Shown in pieces: positions 1 to 6,303 of a stretch of DNA of 55,232 nucleotides. Made by a program: the position numbers and the translations under genes. Origin of the DNA: a virus; the IMG/VR virus record IMGVR_UViG_3300034160_000067, positions 1-55,232 of that record; one strand, given 5' to 3'. How positions within the stretch are numbered: position 1 is the first letter of the stretch; each line of letters opens with the position of its first letter. The notes beneath the pieces are model-generated. The model ran no database searches and was not told where the DNA came from. It worked only from the letters and a program-made list of their open reading frames with translations.

Positions 1-276
1 CTTCCACTGATCGACGGGCTGCGTGGTCGAGCGCAGCCAGAACCTGCCGCTGAGGTTCACGAGGTCGAGCCGCTCCTCGAAGCTGAACATCACCTCGAAG
101 GTCTGGCTCGCGACCGTGACCTGATGACCCATGCGCGGCAGGCGCAGCGGGCCGGCCACCAGCGCGGCCTCCCGCTTGCCGATCCGCACCATGTGCGTGG
201 CGCCGAAGTTCTCCATCTCGTTGGCGGGCAGCACGCCCTCCAGCTCGCGCAGGCGGATGCAATGTTCGCGTGACAT
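1..276 (-). CDS. Hypothetical protein, 3' end cut off by the window edge
   Basis: Open minus-strand frame from ATG at 274-276 to position 1 with no stop, so 92 codons are visible and the C-terminus is missing. The start follows a GGGAG ribosome site and lies one base after the stop of the gene at 278-490, so the two form an operon. The visible protein starts MSREHCIRLRELEGVLP and has no motif I recognise: no membrane segment and no cysteine cluster. Codon use is rich in G/C third positions, which supports a real gene. Function unknown. Confidence 0.7.
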   Translation of the reverse strand, partial: MSREHCIRLRELEGVLPANEMENFGATHMVRIGKREAALVAGPLRLPRMGHQVTVASQTFEVMFSFEERLDLVNLSGRFWLRSTTQPVDQWK

Positions 277-277
277 C

Positions 278-490
278 TCAATCTCCCGTTGATTCGTAGA
301 CCAGCTCAGCGCGGGTCGAGTAGCCGCCGTGCCCGGCCAACAGCAGGCGGATGGTCTCCTTGCTGATCTCGACATCGAGCATCAGGACCGAGCCCTTGAT
401 GTGGGATGCGACCGCGATCGCCGCGCCCTTGCGCGTGCTGCAGTCCTGCACCTCTCCCTGTGCGTCCTTCACCAAGTAGAAATTCGTCAT
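278..490 (-). CDS. Small hypothetical early protein (70 aa)
   Basis: Starts MTNFYLVKDAQGEVQD. I chose the ATG at 488-490 because AGGAG lies 9 bases before it; the in-frame ATG at 497-499 touches AGGAG directly. The leader resembles those of the genes at 5312 and 5782 (GGAGATGACGA-C-ATG). It is the first gene of the leftward operon driven by the promoter at 592-619 and shares the divergent control region with the rightward early genes. It has no recognisable domain. In lambdoid phages this position is often taken by a small regulator or anti-host protein, but nothing in the sequence shows that here. Confidence 0.65.
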   Translation of the reverse strand: MTNFYLVKDAQGEVQDCSTRKGAAIAVASHIKGSVLMLDVEISKETIRLLLAGHGGYSTRAELVYESTGD

Positions 491-570
491 GGTCGTCATC
501 TCCTGTTTCGTTGCCCGGGCCCGCACCGCGCGCTCCCAGAATGTGGGGGCCCTAGGCTCGCGCCCTGTTG

Positions 571-586
571 TAGGCCCTGACACCCT
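571..586 (+). promoter_or_regulatory. Half-site of the TAGGCC promoter palindrome
   Basis: TAGGCCCTGACACCCT matches 15 of 16 bases of one arm of the palindrome at the promoters near 5252 and 5718. It lies in the 5' leader of the 278-490 gene, just downstream of the likely leftward start point. Its transcript side (CCCCCACATTCTGGGAG) also resembles the leader after the 4236 and 5252 promoters. It is likely bound by the same unknown factor. Confidence 0.45.
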
Positions 587-591
587 GCCTT

Positions 592-619
592 TGTATGCCT
601 GTCACCACATGCCTGTCAA
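592..619 (-). promoter_or_regulatory. Leftward early promoter
   Basis: On the minus strand a perfect TTGACA (614-619) is followed after 16 bases by CATACA (592-597, 3 of 6 matches to TATAAT). It would transcribe 278-490 and the edge gene. The -35 overlaps the operator-like dyad at 616-630, and the -35/spacer is covered by two copies of TGACAGGCAT. The -10 is weak, so regulation by an activator is also possible. Confidence 0.5.
595..618. repeat. Two 10-bp direct repeats ATGCCTGTCA
   Basis: ATGCCTGTCA occurs at 595-604 and 609-618, start to start 14 bases apart, covering the -35 and spacer of the leftward promoter. The arrangement suggests a second regulator site, possibly for a Cro-like protein, but no partner is identified. 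Confidence 0.5.
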
Positions 620-630
620 CTGTTTGTTGT
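616..630. promoter_or_regulatory. Operator-like dyad TCAAC-N5-GTTG, copy 1
   Basis: TCAACTGTTTGTTGT. It is one of eight related sites in the window. Read on the minus strand it ends GTTGA, and that TTGA is the start of the TTGACA -35 of the leftward promoter, the same geometry as copies at 761-775 and 51982-51996. Confidence 0.6.
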
Positions 631-760
631 GAACACTACTTCAAGGATTTCCCTTACCACAGATACTTTGGTCATGTATGTACGCCACGCCTTGTTACGC
701 AAATTTAATCCTGATACGTTTGATCAGGATTCGACGGACTGTATGTCCGGCCATGCTCCC

Positions 761-775
761 GCAACAAAAAGTTGA
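761..775. promoter_or_regulatory. Operator-like dyad, copy 2, over the rightward -35
   Basis: GCAACAAAAAGTTGA. Its last four bases are the first four of the TTGACA box at 772-777. A repressor bound here would block polymerase at the main rightward early promoter. Confidence 0.65.
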
Positions 776-801
776 CAAGCTAAAAACCCTTCCTGTATGT
801 T
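772..801 (+). promoter_or_regulatory. Rightward early promoter
   Basis: TTGACA (772-777) and TATGTT (796-801) separated by 18 bases, followed 25 bases later by the start of the first rightward gene. This is the strongest sigma70-type match in the left part of the window. It lies upstream of the 826-8826 gene run, with an operator-like dyad on its -35. Confidence 0.7.
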
Positions 802-825
802 CGGTAGCACGCTTAGGAGATGACG

Positions 826-1113
826 ATGTCAAAAGAGAAACCCTTGGAAGCCCGCTTTATGCCCGGATCGCTGGCGTGGCGCCTCGCGATGCTGAACACG
901 GGGGACACCATCGCGGAACCCCGGCGCATGGAGCGCAAGGAGCTGAAGGACTACGACCGCGCCGCCGAGCACCGCCGGCTGGAGTCGATCGTCAACGTCA
1001 GCATCGCCCGCGTGGCGGCCAAGCAAGGCAAGACGTTCCAGACCGAGCGCTGCGCGACAGTGACCGCGCAGGGAGACGTGATTCTGCTGTGCGTGGTGAC
1101 ACGTACGGCCTAA
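826..1113 (+). CDS. Hypothetical protein, first gene of the rightward early operon (95 aa)
   Basis: Starts MSKEKPLEARFMPGS. The ATG at 826 has AGGAG 6 bases upstream; the ATG at 820 would sit one base from that site and is less likely. The protein is charged with no membrane segment or known motif. Being the first gene after the repressible promoter, it may be a regulator, antiterminator or host takeover protein; this is position-based inference only. A short hairpin (1114-1126) follows its stop codon. Confidence 0.65.
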   Translation: MSKEKPLEARFMPGSLAWRLAMLNTGDTIAEPRRMERKELKDYDRAAEHRRLESIVNVSIARVAAKQGKTFQTERCATVTAQGDVILLCVVTRTA

Positions 1114-1126
1114 CAGGCTTCGCCTG
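1114..1126 (+). terminator. Short hairpin after the first early gene
   Basis: CAGGC-TTC-GCCTG, a 5-bp stem directly after the stop codon, without a T run. It may be a weak pause or attenuator. Confidence 0.25.
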
Positions 1127-1164
1127 ACAGTCAACCGAACAATGTAAAATCAACGGAGAGTGGG

Positions 1165-1440
1165 ATGACGACGAACGCACAAGCTGAAGTGATTGGACCC
1201 GGGATGACCCCCGCGCAGCTGCTGCGCGTGTGGGCGGGCAAGCTGGTCGAGATGGCCGACGCGCTCGACGCGGGGAAGCTCAAGGACTGCTGCGGCGCAG
1301 GCGAGATCGCGCTGTACGACGACGGCCAGTACCGCATCGACATCGAGATGCACCTGATCCCTCCCGACATGCCCACGAAGGACGAGCGCCTCAAGCAGTT
1401 CGTGTTGGCCCTGATGCCCGCTGAAGGCGGGAAACAGTAG
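1165..1440 (+). CDS. Hypothetical protein (91 aa)
   Basis: Starts MTTNAQAEVIGPGMTP with a CGGAGAG ribosome site. Acidic, soluble, with two adjacent cysteines near residue 46 and no family I recognise. The upstream gap (1114-1164) contains TAAAAT at 1145-1150, a possible -10, without a convincing -35. Confidence 0.6.
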   Translation: MTTNAQAEVIGPGMTPAQLLRVWAGKLVEMADALDAGKLKDCCGAGEIALYDDGQYRIDIEMHLIPPDMPTKDERLKQFVLALMPAEGGKQ

Positions 1441-1453
1441 CTCCAGAATGTTC

Positions 1454-1490
1454 GGCCCCTGAGGCTCGCTTCGGCGGGCCTCTGCGGGCC
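1454..1490 (+). terminator. GC-rich hairpin between early genes
   Basis: Nested arms GGCCC/GGGCC (1454-1458 and 1486-1490) and GAGGC/GCCTC (1461-1465 and 1478-1482) can fold, with no T run. The preceding bases (CCAGAATGT...AGGCTCGC) resemble 534-560, so part of the control region may have been copied here. Confidence 0.3.
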
Positions 1491-1521
1491 GGCGACTCAA
1501 CCGAAACGAGAGTTCACCACT

Positions 1522-2136
1522 ATGAAATGGCCGAAGATCATCGGAATCGCGGGCGCTGCCGGCAGCGGCAAGGACACCTGCGCACAGCAGCTGCACGACT
1601 ACTACCGCTACGAGATCCGCGCGTTCGCGACACCCATCAAGGTGCTGTTGAACCAGCGGTTCGGGTGGACGATGGAGCAGTGGGAGGATCGCGCGTGGAA
1701 GGAGCGCCCGGACCCGGCACACGGCACGGCGTTCGTGCAGCACAGCGTGGACACCGTGACGGGTCCGTTCTCGGTCGGCTATCACGACCCGATGAGCCCG
1801 CGCAGCTGGGCCCAGTGGCTGGGCACCGAGGCCTTCCGCGAGCTGGCGGGCATGGACTTCTGGGCGAAGCGATTGATCAACCAGTGGGCCGCCGACAGCT
1901 TCCCTGAGATCGTGATCCCTGACGTGCGCTTCGACAACGAGGTCTACATGATCCGTCGACAGGGCGGGGTCGTGCTCTACCTGCAGCGCGACGCGGCGCA
2001 GTCCATCGAGGCCCACGTCTCTGAGCGCGCGCTCAACATCAACGGCGTCGACGCCGTGATCGACAACAACGGGCCGATCGAGAGCCTGCGCCTGCGCGTG
2101 CTCTCCGCGCTCCTCGATCTGGAGGCCGCCAAATGA
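1522..2136 (+). CDS. Deoxynucleoside monophosphate kinase
   Basis: A 204-residue P-loop kinase that would phosphorylate dNMPs to dNDPs for phage DNA synthesis in the cytoplasm. The Walker A loop GAAGSGKDT lies at residues 11-19; a LID-like arginine-rich stretch and IPDVRFDNE follow near residue 135, a typical signature of the phage dNMP kinase family (T4 gene 1-like). Length fits the family. It overlaps the next gene by ATGA. Together with the dCMP-deaminase-like gene at 6651 it suggests that the phage manages its nucleotide pool. The call rests on motif recognition; substrate range cannot be read from the sequence. Confidence 0.85.
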   Translation: MKWPKIIGIAGAAGSGKDTCAQQLHDYYRYEIRAFATPIKVLLNQRFGWTMEQWEDRAWKERPDPAHGTAFVQHSVDTVTGPFSVGYHDPMSPRSWAQWLGTEAFRELAGMDFWAKRLINQWAADSFPEIVIPDVRFDNEVYMIRRQGGVVLYLQRDAAQSIEAHVSERALNINGVDAVIDNNGPIESLRLRVLSALLDLEAAK

Positions 2137-2327
2137 AGAACATCGACGGCTTCAGCTACCTGCACTACAAGAGCGTCACCAAAACCCGCGCGGAGTGGCG
2201 CGAGCTGGTCGGCCAGTACCGTCGCCGCGTCGATGCGGGCACGACGTACCTGCACGACCTGAAGACCGGTTGGTTGGTGTACGAGATCTACGCCGTGATC
2301 GCGGAGGCGAAAGCACATGCGAAGTGA
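2133..2327 (+). CDS. Small hypothetical protein (64 aa)
   Basis: Starts MKNIDGFSYLHYKSVT; the start overlaps the dNMP kinase stop (ATGA), so it is translationally coupled. Basic with several tyrosines; no recognised family. Confidence 0.6.
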   Translation: MKNIDGFSYLHYKSVTKTRAEWRELVGQYRRRVDAGTTYLHDLKTGWLVYEIYAVIAEAKAHAK

Positions 2328-2335
2328 GAACTCAC

Positions 2336-2599
2336 ATGCCAACTAAGCAGCGCGCCACGAGAGAGCACCGCAAACGCTACGAGCGCGCGGTGGCCTTCGC
2401 CAACAAGTATCAGGCCCGCCCGGGCTGGGAGACCGCGCCGCGCCTGCCGGTGGTGCTGGGCTTCCTCGAAGGCTATCGGCAGGCCGTGAAGGACCAGCGC
2501 AACGCGCGCGATCGTGCGCGCCGCGCGGAGCGACGGAAGCTCCACCCGATGCTCGCCGTCGCGCGAATCGTTACGCGGGAGTACGACGGCAATGAGTAG
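2336..2599 (+). CDS. Small basic hypothetical protein (87 aa)
   Basis: Starts MPTKQRATREHRKRYE at the ATG at 2336, just after the previous stop. It is strongly basic, with a C-terminal arginine-rich helix (RNARDRARRAERRK) that could contact nucleic acid, which is an inference. The next gene starts inside its last codons. Confidence 0.55.
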   Translation: MPTKQRATREHRKRYERAVAFANKYQARPGWETAPRLPVVLGFLEGYRQAVKDQRNARDRARRAERRKLHPMLAVARIVTREYDGNE

Positions 2600-2828
2600 G
2601 TTCAACGCGCTTTACCTCGGCGAGCCCGGCGTGGCGATCAACCTGCTGGAGCACGGCGAGGGTGATCACCTGCAGGAAGTCAGCTTCGATGACCTGCGCC
2701 TCGCCCTGATCAACGCGCTGCGTCGCATCGAGCGCGCCGCCGCGGACAACCACCGACTGCAGGAGCGCGTCGCCGCTCTGGAAATCAACCGTTCAATGAC
2801 TCGACAACCGAAGGAGCACTCACGATGA
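2592..2828 (+). CDS. Small hypothetical protein with a coiled coil (78 aa)
   Basis: Starts MSRFNALYLGEPGVAI; GGGAG lies 10 bases upstream and the start overlaps the previous gene by 8 bases. The C-terminal half (ALRRIERAAADNHRLQ) has heptad spacing typical of a short coiled coil. Unknown function. Confidence 0.6.
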   Translation: MSRFNALYLGEPGVAINLLEHGEGDHLQEVSFDDLRLALINALRRIERAAADNHRLQERVAALEINRSMTRQPKEHSR

Positions 2829-3127
2829 CCGACGACAAGAAGCCCCGGCGCGATCCGATCGACCCGGCACGACTCCCCATCGAGATCGGCCTGCCGATCC
2901 CGCCGCGCAAGCTCGTCTCTCCCGGCTCGCGCTGGGTACCGAAGCTGCAGAAGCTCGAAGTGGGCGAGTCTTTCAAGATCCCCGAGCGCACGCCCGCACA
3001 GGTCGCGTACATCCGCCGCATCGGCAAGGGCGTCGACTGCCCGGTGACGATGCGCGCTGTGAACGCGCACGACGAGGACGACGGCGTCTGGGGCACGCGC
3101 ATCTGGCGCGTCGACGACACGCTGTAA
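2825..3127 (+). CDS. Hypothetical phage protein (100 aa)
   Basis: Starts MTDDKKPRRDPIDPAR, coupled by ATGA overlap, with an AAGGAG site. The pattern VGESFKIPE...GVWGTRIWRV resembles a widespread small phage protein family that I know only as a domain of unknown function; no catalytic motif is visible. Confidence 0.6.
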   Translation: MTDDKKPRRDPIDPARLPIEIGLPIPPRKLVSPGSRWVPKLQKLEVGESFKIPERTPAQVAYIRRIGKGVDCPVTMRAVNAHDEDDGVWGTRIWRVDDTL

Positions 3128-3137
3128 GGGGGCTGCC

Positions 3138-3392
3138 ATGAACAAGACCCTCGCACGCATCGCCGTTGCGTTGTTCAGCCTCGGCGCGCTGTACGGCGCC
3201 ACGCAGCTCATGGAGTTCTTGGCGCGCTACGCCGTGCGCCTTTTCGATAGCACCAGCAGCGTCGAGCATGTAGTCGCCCTGCTGCTGGTGCTCCTCGCAG
3301 GGGCGCTTCCGTCGATGACGGGCTTCGTCAGCTACGCGGCGTGGCTCTCCACGTTCGACGACGCGGTTCCTGAGTACGAGGACTACGAATGA
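3138..3392 (+). CDS. Small membrane protein (84 aa)
   Basis: Starts MNKTLARIAVALFSLG. Two hydrophobic segments, about residues 5-25 and 44-66, predict an inner-membrane protein with an acidic C-terminal tail (PEYEDYE). Early operon position and size would also fit a superinfection-exclusion protein, but that is a guess. Confidence 0.6.
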   Translation: MNKTLARIAVALFSLGALYGATQLMEFLARYAVRLFDSTSSVEHVVALLLVLLAGALPSMTGFVSYAAWLSTFDDAVPEYEDYE

Positions 3393-3577
3393 TCCTCTCG
3401 GCCCTCACGCCGCTGGAGCTGGTGAAATACGCGCGCACCGCACCGGCCCGCACGGAGCTGCTCGAAGAGCTGATCAATCGGCTCGAAGACGTGGCCCACA
3501 TGAACGCGCGCTACTGCAAGACCATCGACGATCTCGAAATCAAACTCGCCGACACGAACTGGAGAAACTCACGATGA
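3389..3577 (+). CDS. Small hypothetical protein (62 aa)
   Basis: Starts MILSALTPLELVKYAR, overlapping the previous stop by ATGA. Helical and leucine-rich; the C-terminal half may form a coiled coil. No family recognised. Confidence 0.5.
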   Translation: MILSALTPLELVKYARTAPARTELLEELINRLEDVAHMNARYCKTIDDLEIKLADTNWRNSR

Positions 3578-3696
3578 AATACCTGATCACGATCCTCCGA
3601 GAATGTTTCGGCCATGGGGCCGAGTACCTCCCGCCGCCCGTGCAGGACCCGCGCGACACGGTCGCCGCGTTCCGCCGTTACATGTCGAATCGCTAG
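3574..3696 (+). CDS. Very small hypothetical protein (40 aa)
   Basis: Starts MKYLITILRECFGHGA and ends at TAG 3694-3696. Its ATG overlaps the previous stop in the ATGA pattern used throughout this operon, with GGAG 10 bases upstream, so I accept it despite the size. Function unknown. Confidence 0.5.
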   Translation: MKYLITILRECFGHGAEYLPPPVQDPRDTVAAFRRYMSNR

Positions 3697-3705
3697 GAGC
3701 CCGAG

Positions 3706-3960
3706 ATGAAAAAGAAACCACTGACGGATCCGATCAACCTGCAGCCGCCGAAGGACTGCGAGCACACCGGCAAGATGCAGGTGAGCAAGGCGAAGTTCGG
3801 CAAGGGCGAGCGGCAGGTCGAGCGCGTCATCGCGGTGTCGGTCCTGTGGCGCCAGCTGTGGCCCAGCCGCTCGAAGTACGTGCCGCACCTCGGCAAGCAT
3901 CAGGCGGGCTCGGTGGCGAAGCGCGAGCAGCTCGCGTCGATTCGGGAGGCACGGACATGA
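3706..3960 (+). CDS. Small basic hypothetical protein (84 aa)
   Basis: Starts MKKKPLTDPINLQPPK with GGAG upstream. Rich in lysine and arginine; single cysteine. No motif recognised. Overlaps the next gene start by ATGA. Confidence 0.55.
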   Translation: MKKKPLTDPINLQPPKDCEHTGKMQVSKAKFGKGERQVERVIAVSVLWRQLWPSRSKYVPHLGKHQAGSVAKREQLASIREART

Positions 3961-4232
3961 TGGCGCAGCAGCAGACGATCTTCGAGAAGGCCGTCGAGGC
4001 CGACGCGCTGAACCACAGGCGCTTCCTGATCATCCGGGCGCAGGCGGAGCACCGGGGCTCCGTGCGCGAGGACGAGTTCAGCATCGAGGCCCCGTGGTGC
4101 CGCGAGCAGGTGCTGCTCAAGGAGCTGGAGAACGCGCGGATCGAGGCCGCCGTGCTCGAAGCCCGCATGATCATGGCCCATCGGCAGGCGCAGACGCTGC
4201 AGGAGATGCTGACCACCTCTCGGACAAAGTAG
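3957..4232 (+). CDS. Small helical hypothetical protein (91 aa)
   Basis: Starts MMAQQQTIFEKAVEAD; either of two adjacent ATGs (3957, 3960) could be used, and GGGAGG precedes them. The second half is a long amphipathic helix, probably a coiled coil. The next promoter palindrome begins at its stop codon, so transcription is re-initiated after this gene. Confidence 0.55.
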   Translation: MMAQQQTIFEKAVEADALNHRRFLIIRAQAEHRGSVREDEFSIEAPWCREQVLLKELENARIEAAVLEARMIMAHRQAQTLQEMLTTSRTK

Positions 4233-4265
4233 GGCTTGACGGCCCATAGGGTGCTGTGGCCTAAT
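4230..4265 (+). promoter_or_regulatory. Palindromic promoter, copy 1
   Basis: TTGACG (4236-4241), 18-bp spacer, CCTAAT (4260-4265), placed inside an imperfect palindrome centred at 4246.5 with ends TAGG (4230-4233) and GGCCTA (4258-4263). Preceded by CGGACAAA. It drives the 4294 gene and starts on the previous gene's last bases. Confidence 0.65.
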
Positions 4266-4293
4266 GCTCCCACACTGAAACGGGAGACCTGCG

Positions 4294-5229
4294 ATGTGCA
4301 TGAACTGCGAAACGAACCTGAACGACTGGGGCTCACTGGAGTCGGAGTTCCTCAGCGGCGTGGACAGCAAGCCTGACTTCCTGTCGCACGCCGCGAACTT
4401 CGCCCAGAACGCCCCGGCGCCCTTCCGCGCCGAGAAGGTGAAGCGCCCGGTCCGCACGGAGCCCTGCGGCCGCTGCGGCGGCTCGGGCGTCTTCCGCCCG
4501 TTCGGCACCTGCTTCAAGTGCAACGGCACCCGGGTGCAGCGCGCGAAGATTCAGGACGTGAGCCCGGAGGGCGAGGCCCGCCGCGCGAAGCTGCACGAGC
4601 GCCGCATGGCGAAGGAAGCGCAGGAGCGCGCCGAGGCCGAGGCCCGCCGCCAGAGCCACTGGACGGCGTTCGCGTCGAGCTACGTGGCAGTCGCCCAGTG
4701 GATCGAGCGCGGCTGCTCGCAGGGCCGGGACTTCCCGCTGAGCCTGCGCGGTGGCGTCGAGAAGTTCGGCGGGCTGACCCCGAACCAGCTGGCCGCGGTC
4801 GAGCGGATCCTCGCGCAGGATGCGGAGAAGGCGAAGACTGCAGTGAACGTGGCTGGCGCGGGCTACGGCGCCCTCCTGAAGGCGTTCGCGAACGCGGTGG
4901 GCCACAAGCTCAAGTGGCCGAAGATCCGCGTGCAGGGCCTCGTATTCAGTCTGGCGGGCGCCAGCTCGGCGAACGCCGGCTGCCTCTACGTCAAGGCCGG
5001 CGAGACCTACATCGGCAAGGTGAGCCCGACGGGCCAGTTCTTCCGCGGCCGCGACTGCCGCACGGAAGACCTGCAGCTGGTCGAGCAGGTCGGCAAGGAC
5101 CCGCTGGCGGCGCTGGTCGCCCACGGCCACCAGACTGGCAGCTGCGGGATCTGCGGCCGCGAGCTGACGGACCCGACCAGCGTCGAGCGGGGCATCAGCC
5201 CGATCTGCGCTGAGAAGTACGGCTTCTGA
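4294..5229 (+). CDS. DUF6011-type zinc-binding protein
   Basis: A 311-residue protein. Near residues 57-79 it has a DnaJ-like zinc module (CGRCGGSGVF...CFKCNGT); a charged helical linker follows (about 95-120); the C-terminus (residues 284-311) is the CGICGRELTDPTS...PICAEKYGF motif typical of the DUF6011 family, probably a second zinc site. It has its own palindromic promoter and is monocistronic, as are the next two genes. Function is not known for the family; two zinc modules suggest nucleic acid or protein binding. Confidence 0.7.
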   Translation: MCMNCETNLNDWGSLESEFLSGVDSKPDFLSHAANFAQNAPAPFRAEKVKRPVRTEPCGRCGGSGVFRPFGTCFKCNGTRVQRAKIQDVSPEGEARRAKLHERRMAKEAQERAEAEARRQSHWTAFASSYVAVAQWIERGCSQGRDFPLSLRGGVEKFGGLTPNQLAAVERILAQDAEKAKTAVNVAGAGYGALLKAFANAVGHKLKWPKIRVQGLVFSLAGASSANAGCLYVKAGETYIGKVSPTGQFFRGRDCRTEDLQLVEQVGKDPLAALVAHGHQTGSCGICGRELTDPTSVERGISPICAEKYGF

Positions 5230-5245
5230 CCAACACGCGGACAAA

Positions 5246-5281
5246 CAGGCCTTGACGCCCCCTAGGGTGTCATGGCCTAAT
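5246..5281 (+). promoter_or_regulatory. Palindromic promoter, copy 2
   Basis: TTGACG (5252-5257), 18-bp spacer, CCTAAT (5276-5281). Palindrome arms AGGCCTTGACGCCC (5247-5260) and GGGTGTCATGGCCT (5265-5278) match at 12 of 14 positions around a centre at 5262.5. CGGACAAA precedes it. It drives the 5312 gene. Confidence 0.7.
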
Positions 5282-5311
5282 GTCCCCACACTGAATACGG
5301 AGATGACGAAC

Positions 5312-5695
5312 ATGGCAACGAAGAAATGGGCAAAGGTCCCCGACCTCGCGATCGACAAGATCCTGTACCCGAAGTTCGGCGTCAGCCCGCGGGGCAAGCT
5401 GGAGCGCCGCATCGTCGCGAACCTGATCGCGCACCTGAAGCGCGCGGGCTTCCGCCCCTACGAGGTCGACGACCGCGAGGAGGTGACCAAGGTCAAGGGC
5501 ACCAAGGACACCATGGAGCTGCTGTTCAACCTCGACGAGGCGTGGGTGTTCTTCACCAACGGAAGCTCGACCCACTGGGTGTACTTCACGATGGGCGAGG
5601 GCACCACGATGATCTGCGACCACAGCTTCACCGAGGGCGACCCGGATGGCTTCCTCGCCGCGATGGACGCCTTCGAGGCGGAAGACTACGCGTGA
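5312..5695 (+). CDS. Hypothetical protein (127 aa)
   Basis: Starts MATKKWAKVPDLAIDK. I chose the ATG at 5312 (CGGAG 9 bases upstream) over the ATG at 5303, because the sister leader at 5782 has ATAA at that spot. An in-frame TTG start at 5252 would fall in the -35 box and is rejected. The C-terminal half is acidic with many aromatic residues (WVFFTNGSSTHWVYF). No family recognised; single-gene unit under a palindromic promoter. Confidence 0.65.
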   Translation: MATKKWAKVPDLAIDKILYPKFGVSPRGKLERRIVANLIAHLKRAGFRPYEVDDREEVTKVKGTKDTMELLFNLDEAWVFFTNGSSTHWVYFTMGEGTTMICDHSFTEGDPDGFLAAMDAFEAEDYA

Positions 5696-5711
5696 CCATC
5701 TGACGGACAAA

Positions 5712-5747
5712 TAGGCCTTGACGCCCACTAGGGCGCCATGGCCTAAT
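5712..5747 (+). promoter_or_regulatory. Palindromic promoter, copy 3
   Basis: TTGACG (5718-5723), 18-bp spacer, CCTAAT (5742-5747), inside a 34-bp imperfect palindrome TAGGCC...GGCCTA (5712-5745, centre 5728.5). CGGACAAA lies just before. It drives the frameshifted 5782 gene and the HTH gene after it. Confidence 0.7.
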
Positions 5748-5781
5748 AGCACCGTCGATTCACCCAACGGAGATAACGAAC

Positions 5782-6041
5782 ATGATTGATGTAACGAACG
5801 TGTACGCTACTGCGACCCACACCCCGGGGCCTTGGAAGGTGACGCGCCGCGCTGGCGGCTGGTCGGTCACCGCAGCAGGGGACACGATCAAAAGGATCAC
5901 CCGGAGTGGGTCTGGTCGCTGCAGGGCGACTGGTACGATCGCGAGACCGGACGCGTGATCGCTTATTTCGGCGACCCCGTCAGGCCCCAACTCGCATACG
6001 AATTTTCGTGGCGCAACCTTCACACCGAGGAACCAGCATGA
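5782..6041 (+). pseudogene. Hypothetical protein gene split by a -1 frame change
   Basis: The first frame starts at ATG 5782 (MIDVTNVYATATHTPG) and stops at 5956-5958 after 58 residues. From about 5890 the -1 frame reads with codon use and composition like a real protein (HPEWVWSLQGDWYDRE) to a stop at 6039-6041. The switch point is ATC AAA AGG (5887-5895), a run of four A. One continuous protein of about 86 residues would result from a -1 shift. It may be a mutation, an assembly error or a programmed shift; the heptamer is not a canonical slippery site. The downstream stop overlaps the next gene by ATGA. Confidence 0.5.
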
Positions 6042-6211
6042 CCGCACGACAACTTCAGAAACTGCTCGACGACGCCGGGCTCAGCCAGCGCGGCGCCGCG
6101 AAGCAGATCGGCATCCACGAACGCACGATGCGCAAGTACATCGCCGACGAGATGGTGATCCCGCTCACCGTCGAGTACGCGCTGCGCTGGATCGTGAGCC
6201 AGATCAAGTGA
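6038..6211 (+). CDS. Small helix-turn-helix DNA-binding protein (57 aa)
   Basis: Starts MTARQLQKLLDDAGLS with GAGGA upstream. Nearly the whole protein is one XRE/Cro-like HTH: LSQRGAAKQIGIHERTMRKY spans the two core helices (residues 15-34). It probably regulates phage promoters as a Cro-like or accessory repressor. It shares the palindromic promoter at 5718 with the preceding gene and is thus a candidate for binding that palindrome, which is an inference only. Confidence 0.7.
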   Translation: MTARQLQKLLDDAGLSQRGAAKQIGIHERTMRKYIADEMVIPLTVEYALRWIVSQIK

Positions 6212-6303
6212 CTTCTACGGCACCGAAAAAATGCGGGCTGCATGCGACAAGCGGACCCGCAGGCTATGTCAGTAGCCCGGTGCCACTCTCTTCAGGAGCG
6301 ACC

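Noticed and set aside
1131-1505. TCAACCGAA at 1131 and 1497 as further operator copies
   Set aside because: Only the left half-site is present and no GTTGA follows at the right distance; perhaps leader similarity only.
5252-5311. TTG start at 5252 for the 5312 gene
   Set aside because: That TTG is part of the -35 box of the promoter; the ATG at 5312 has a ribosome site.
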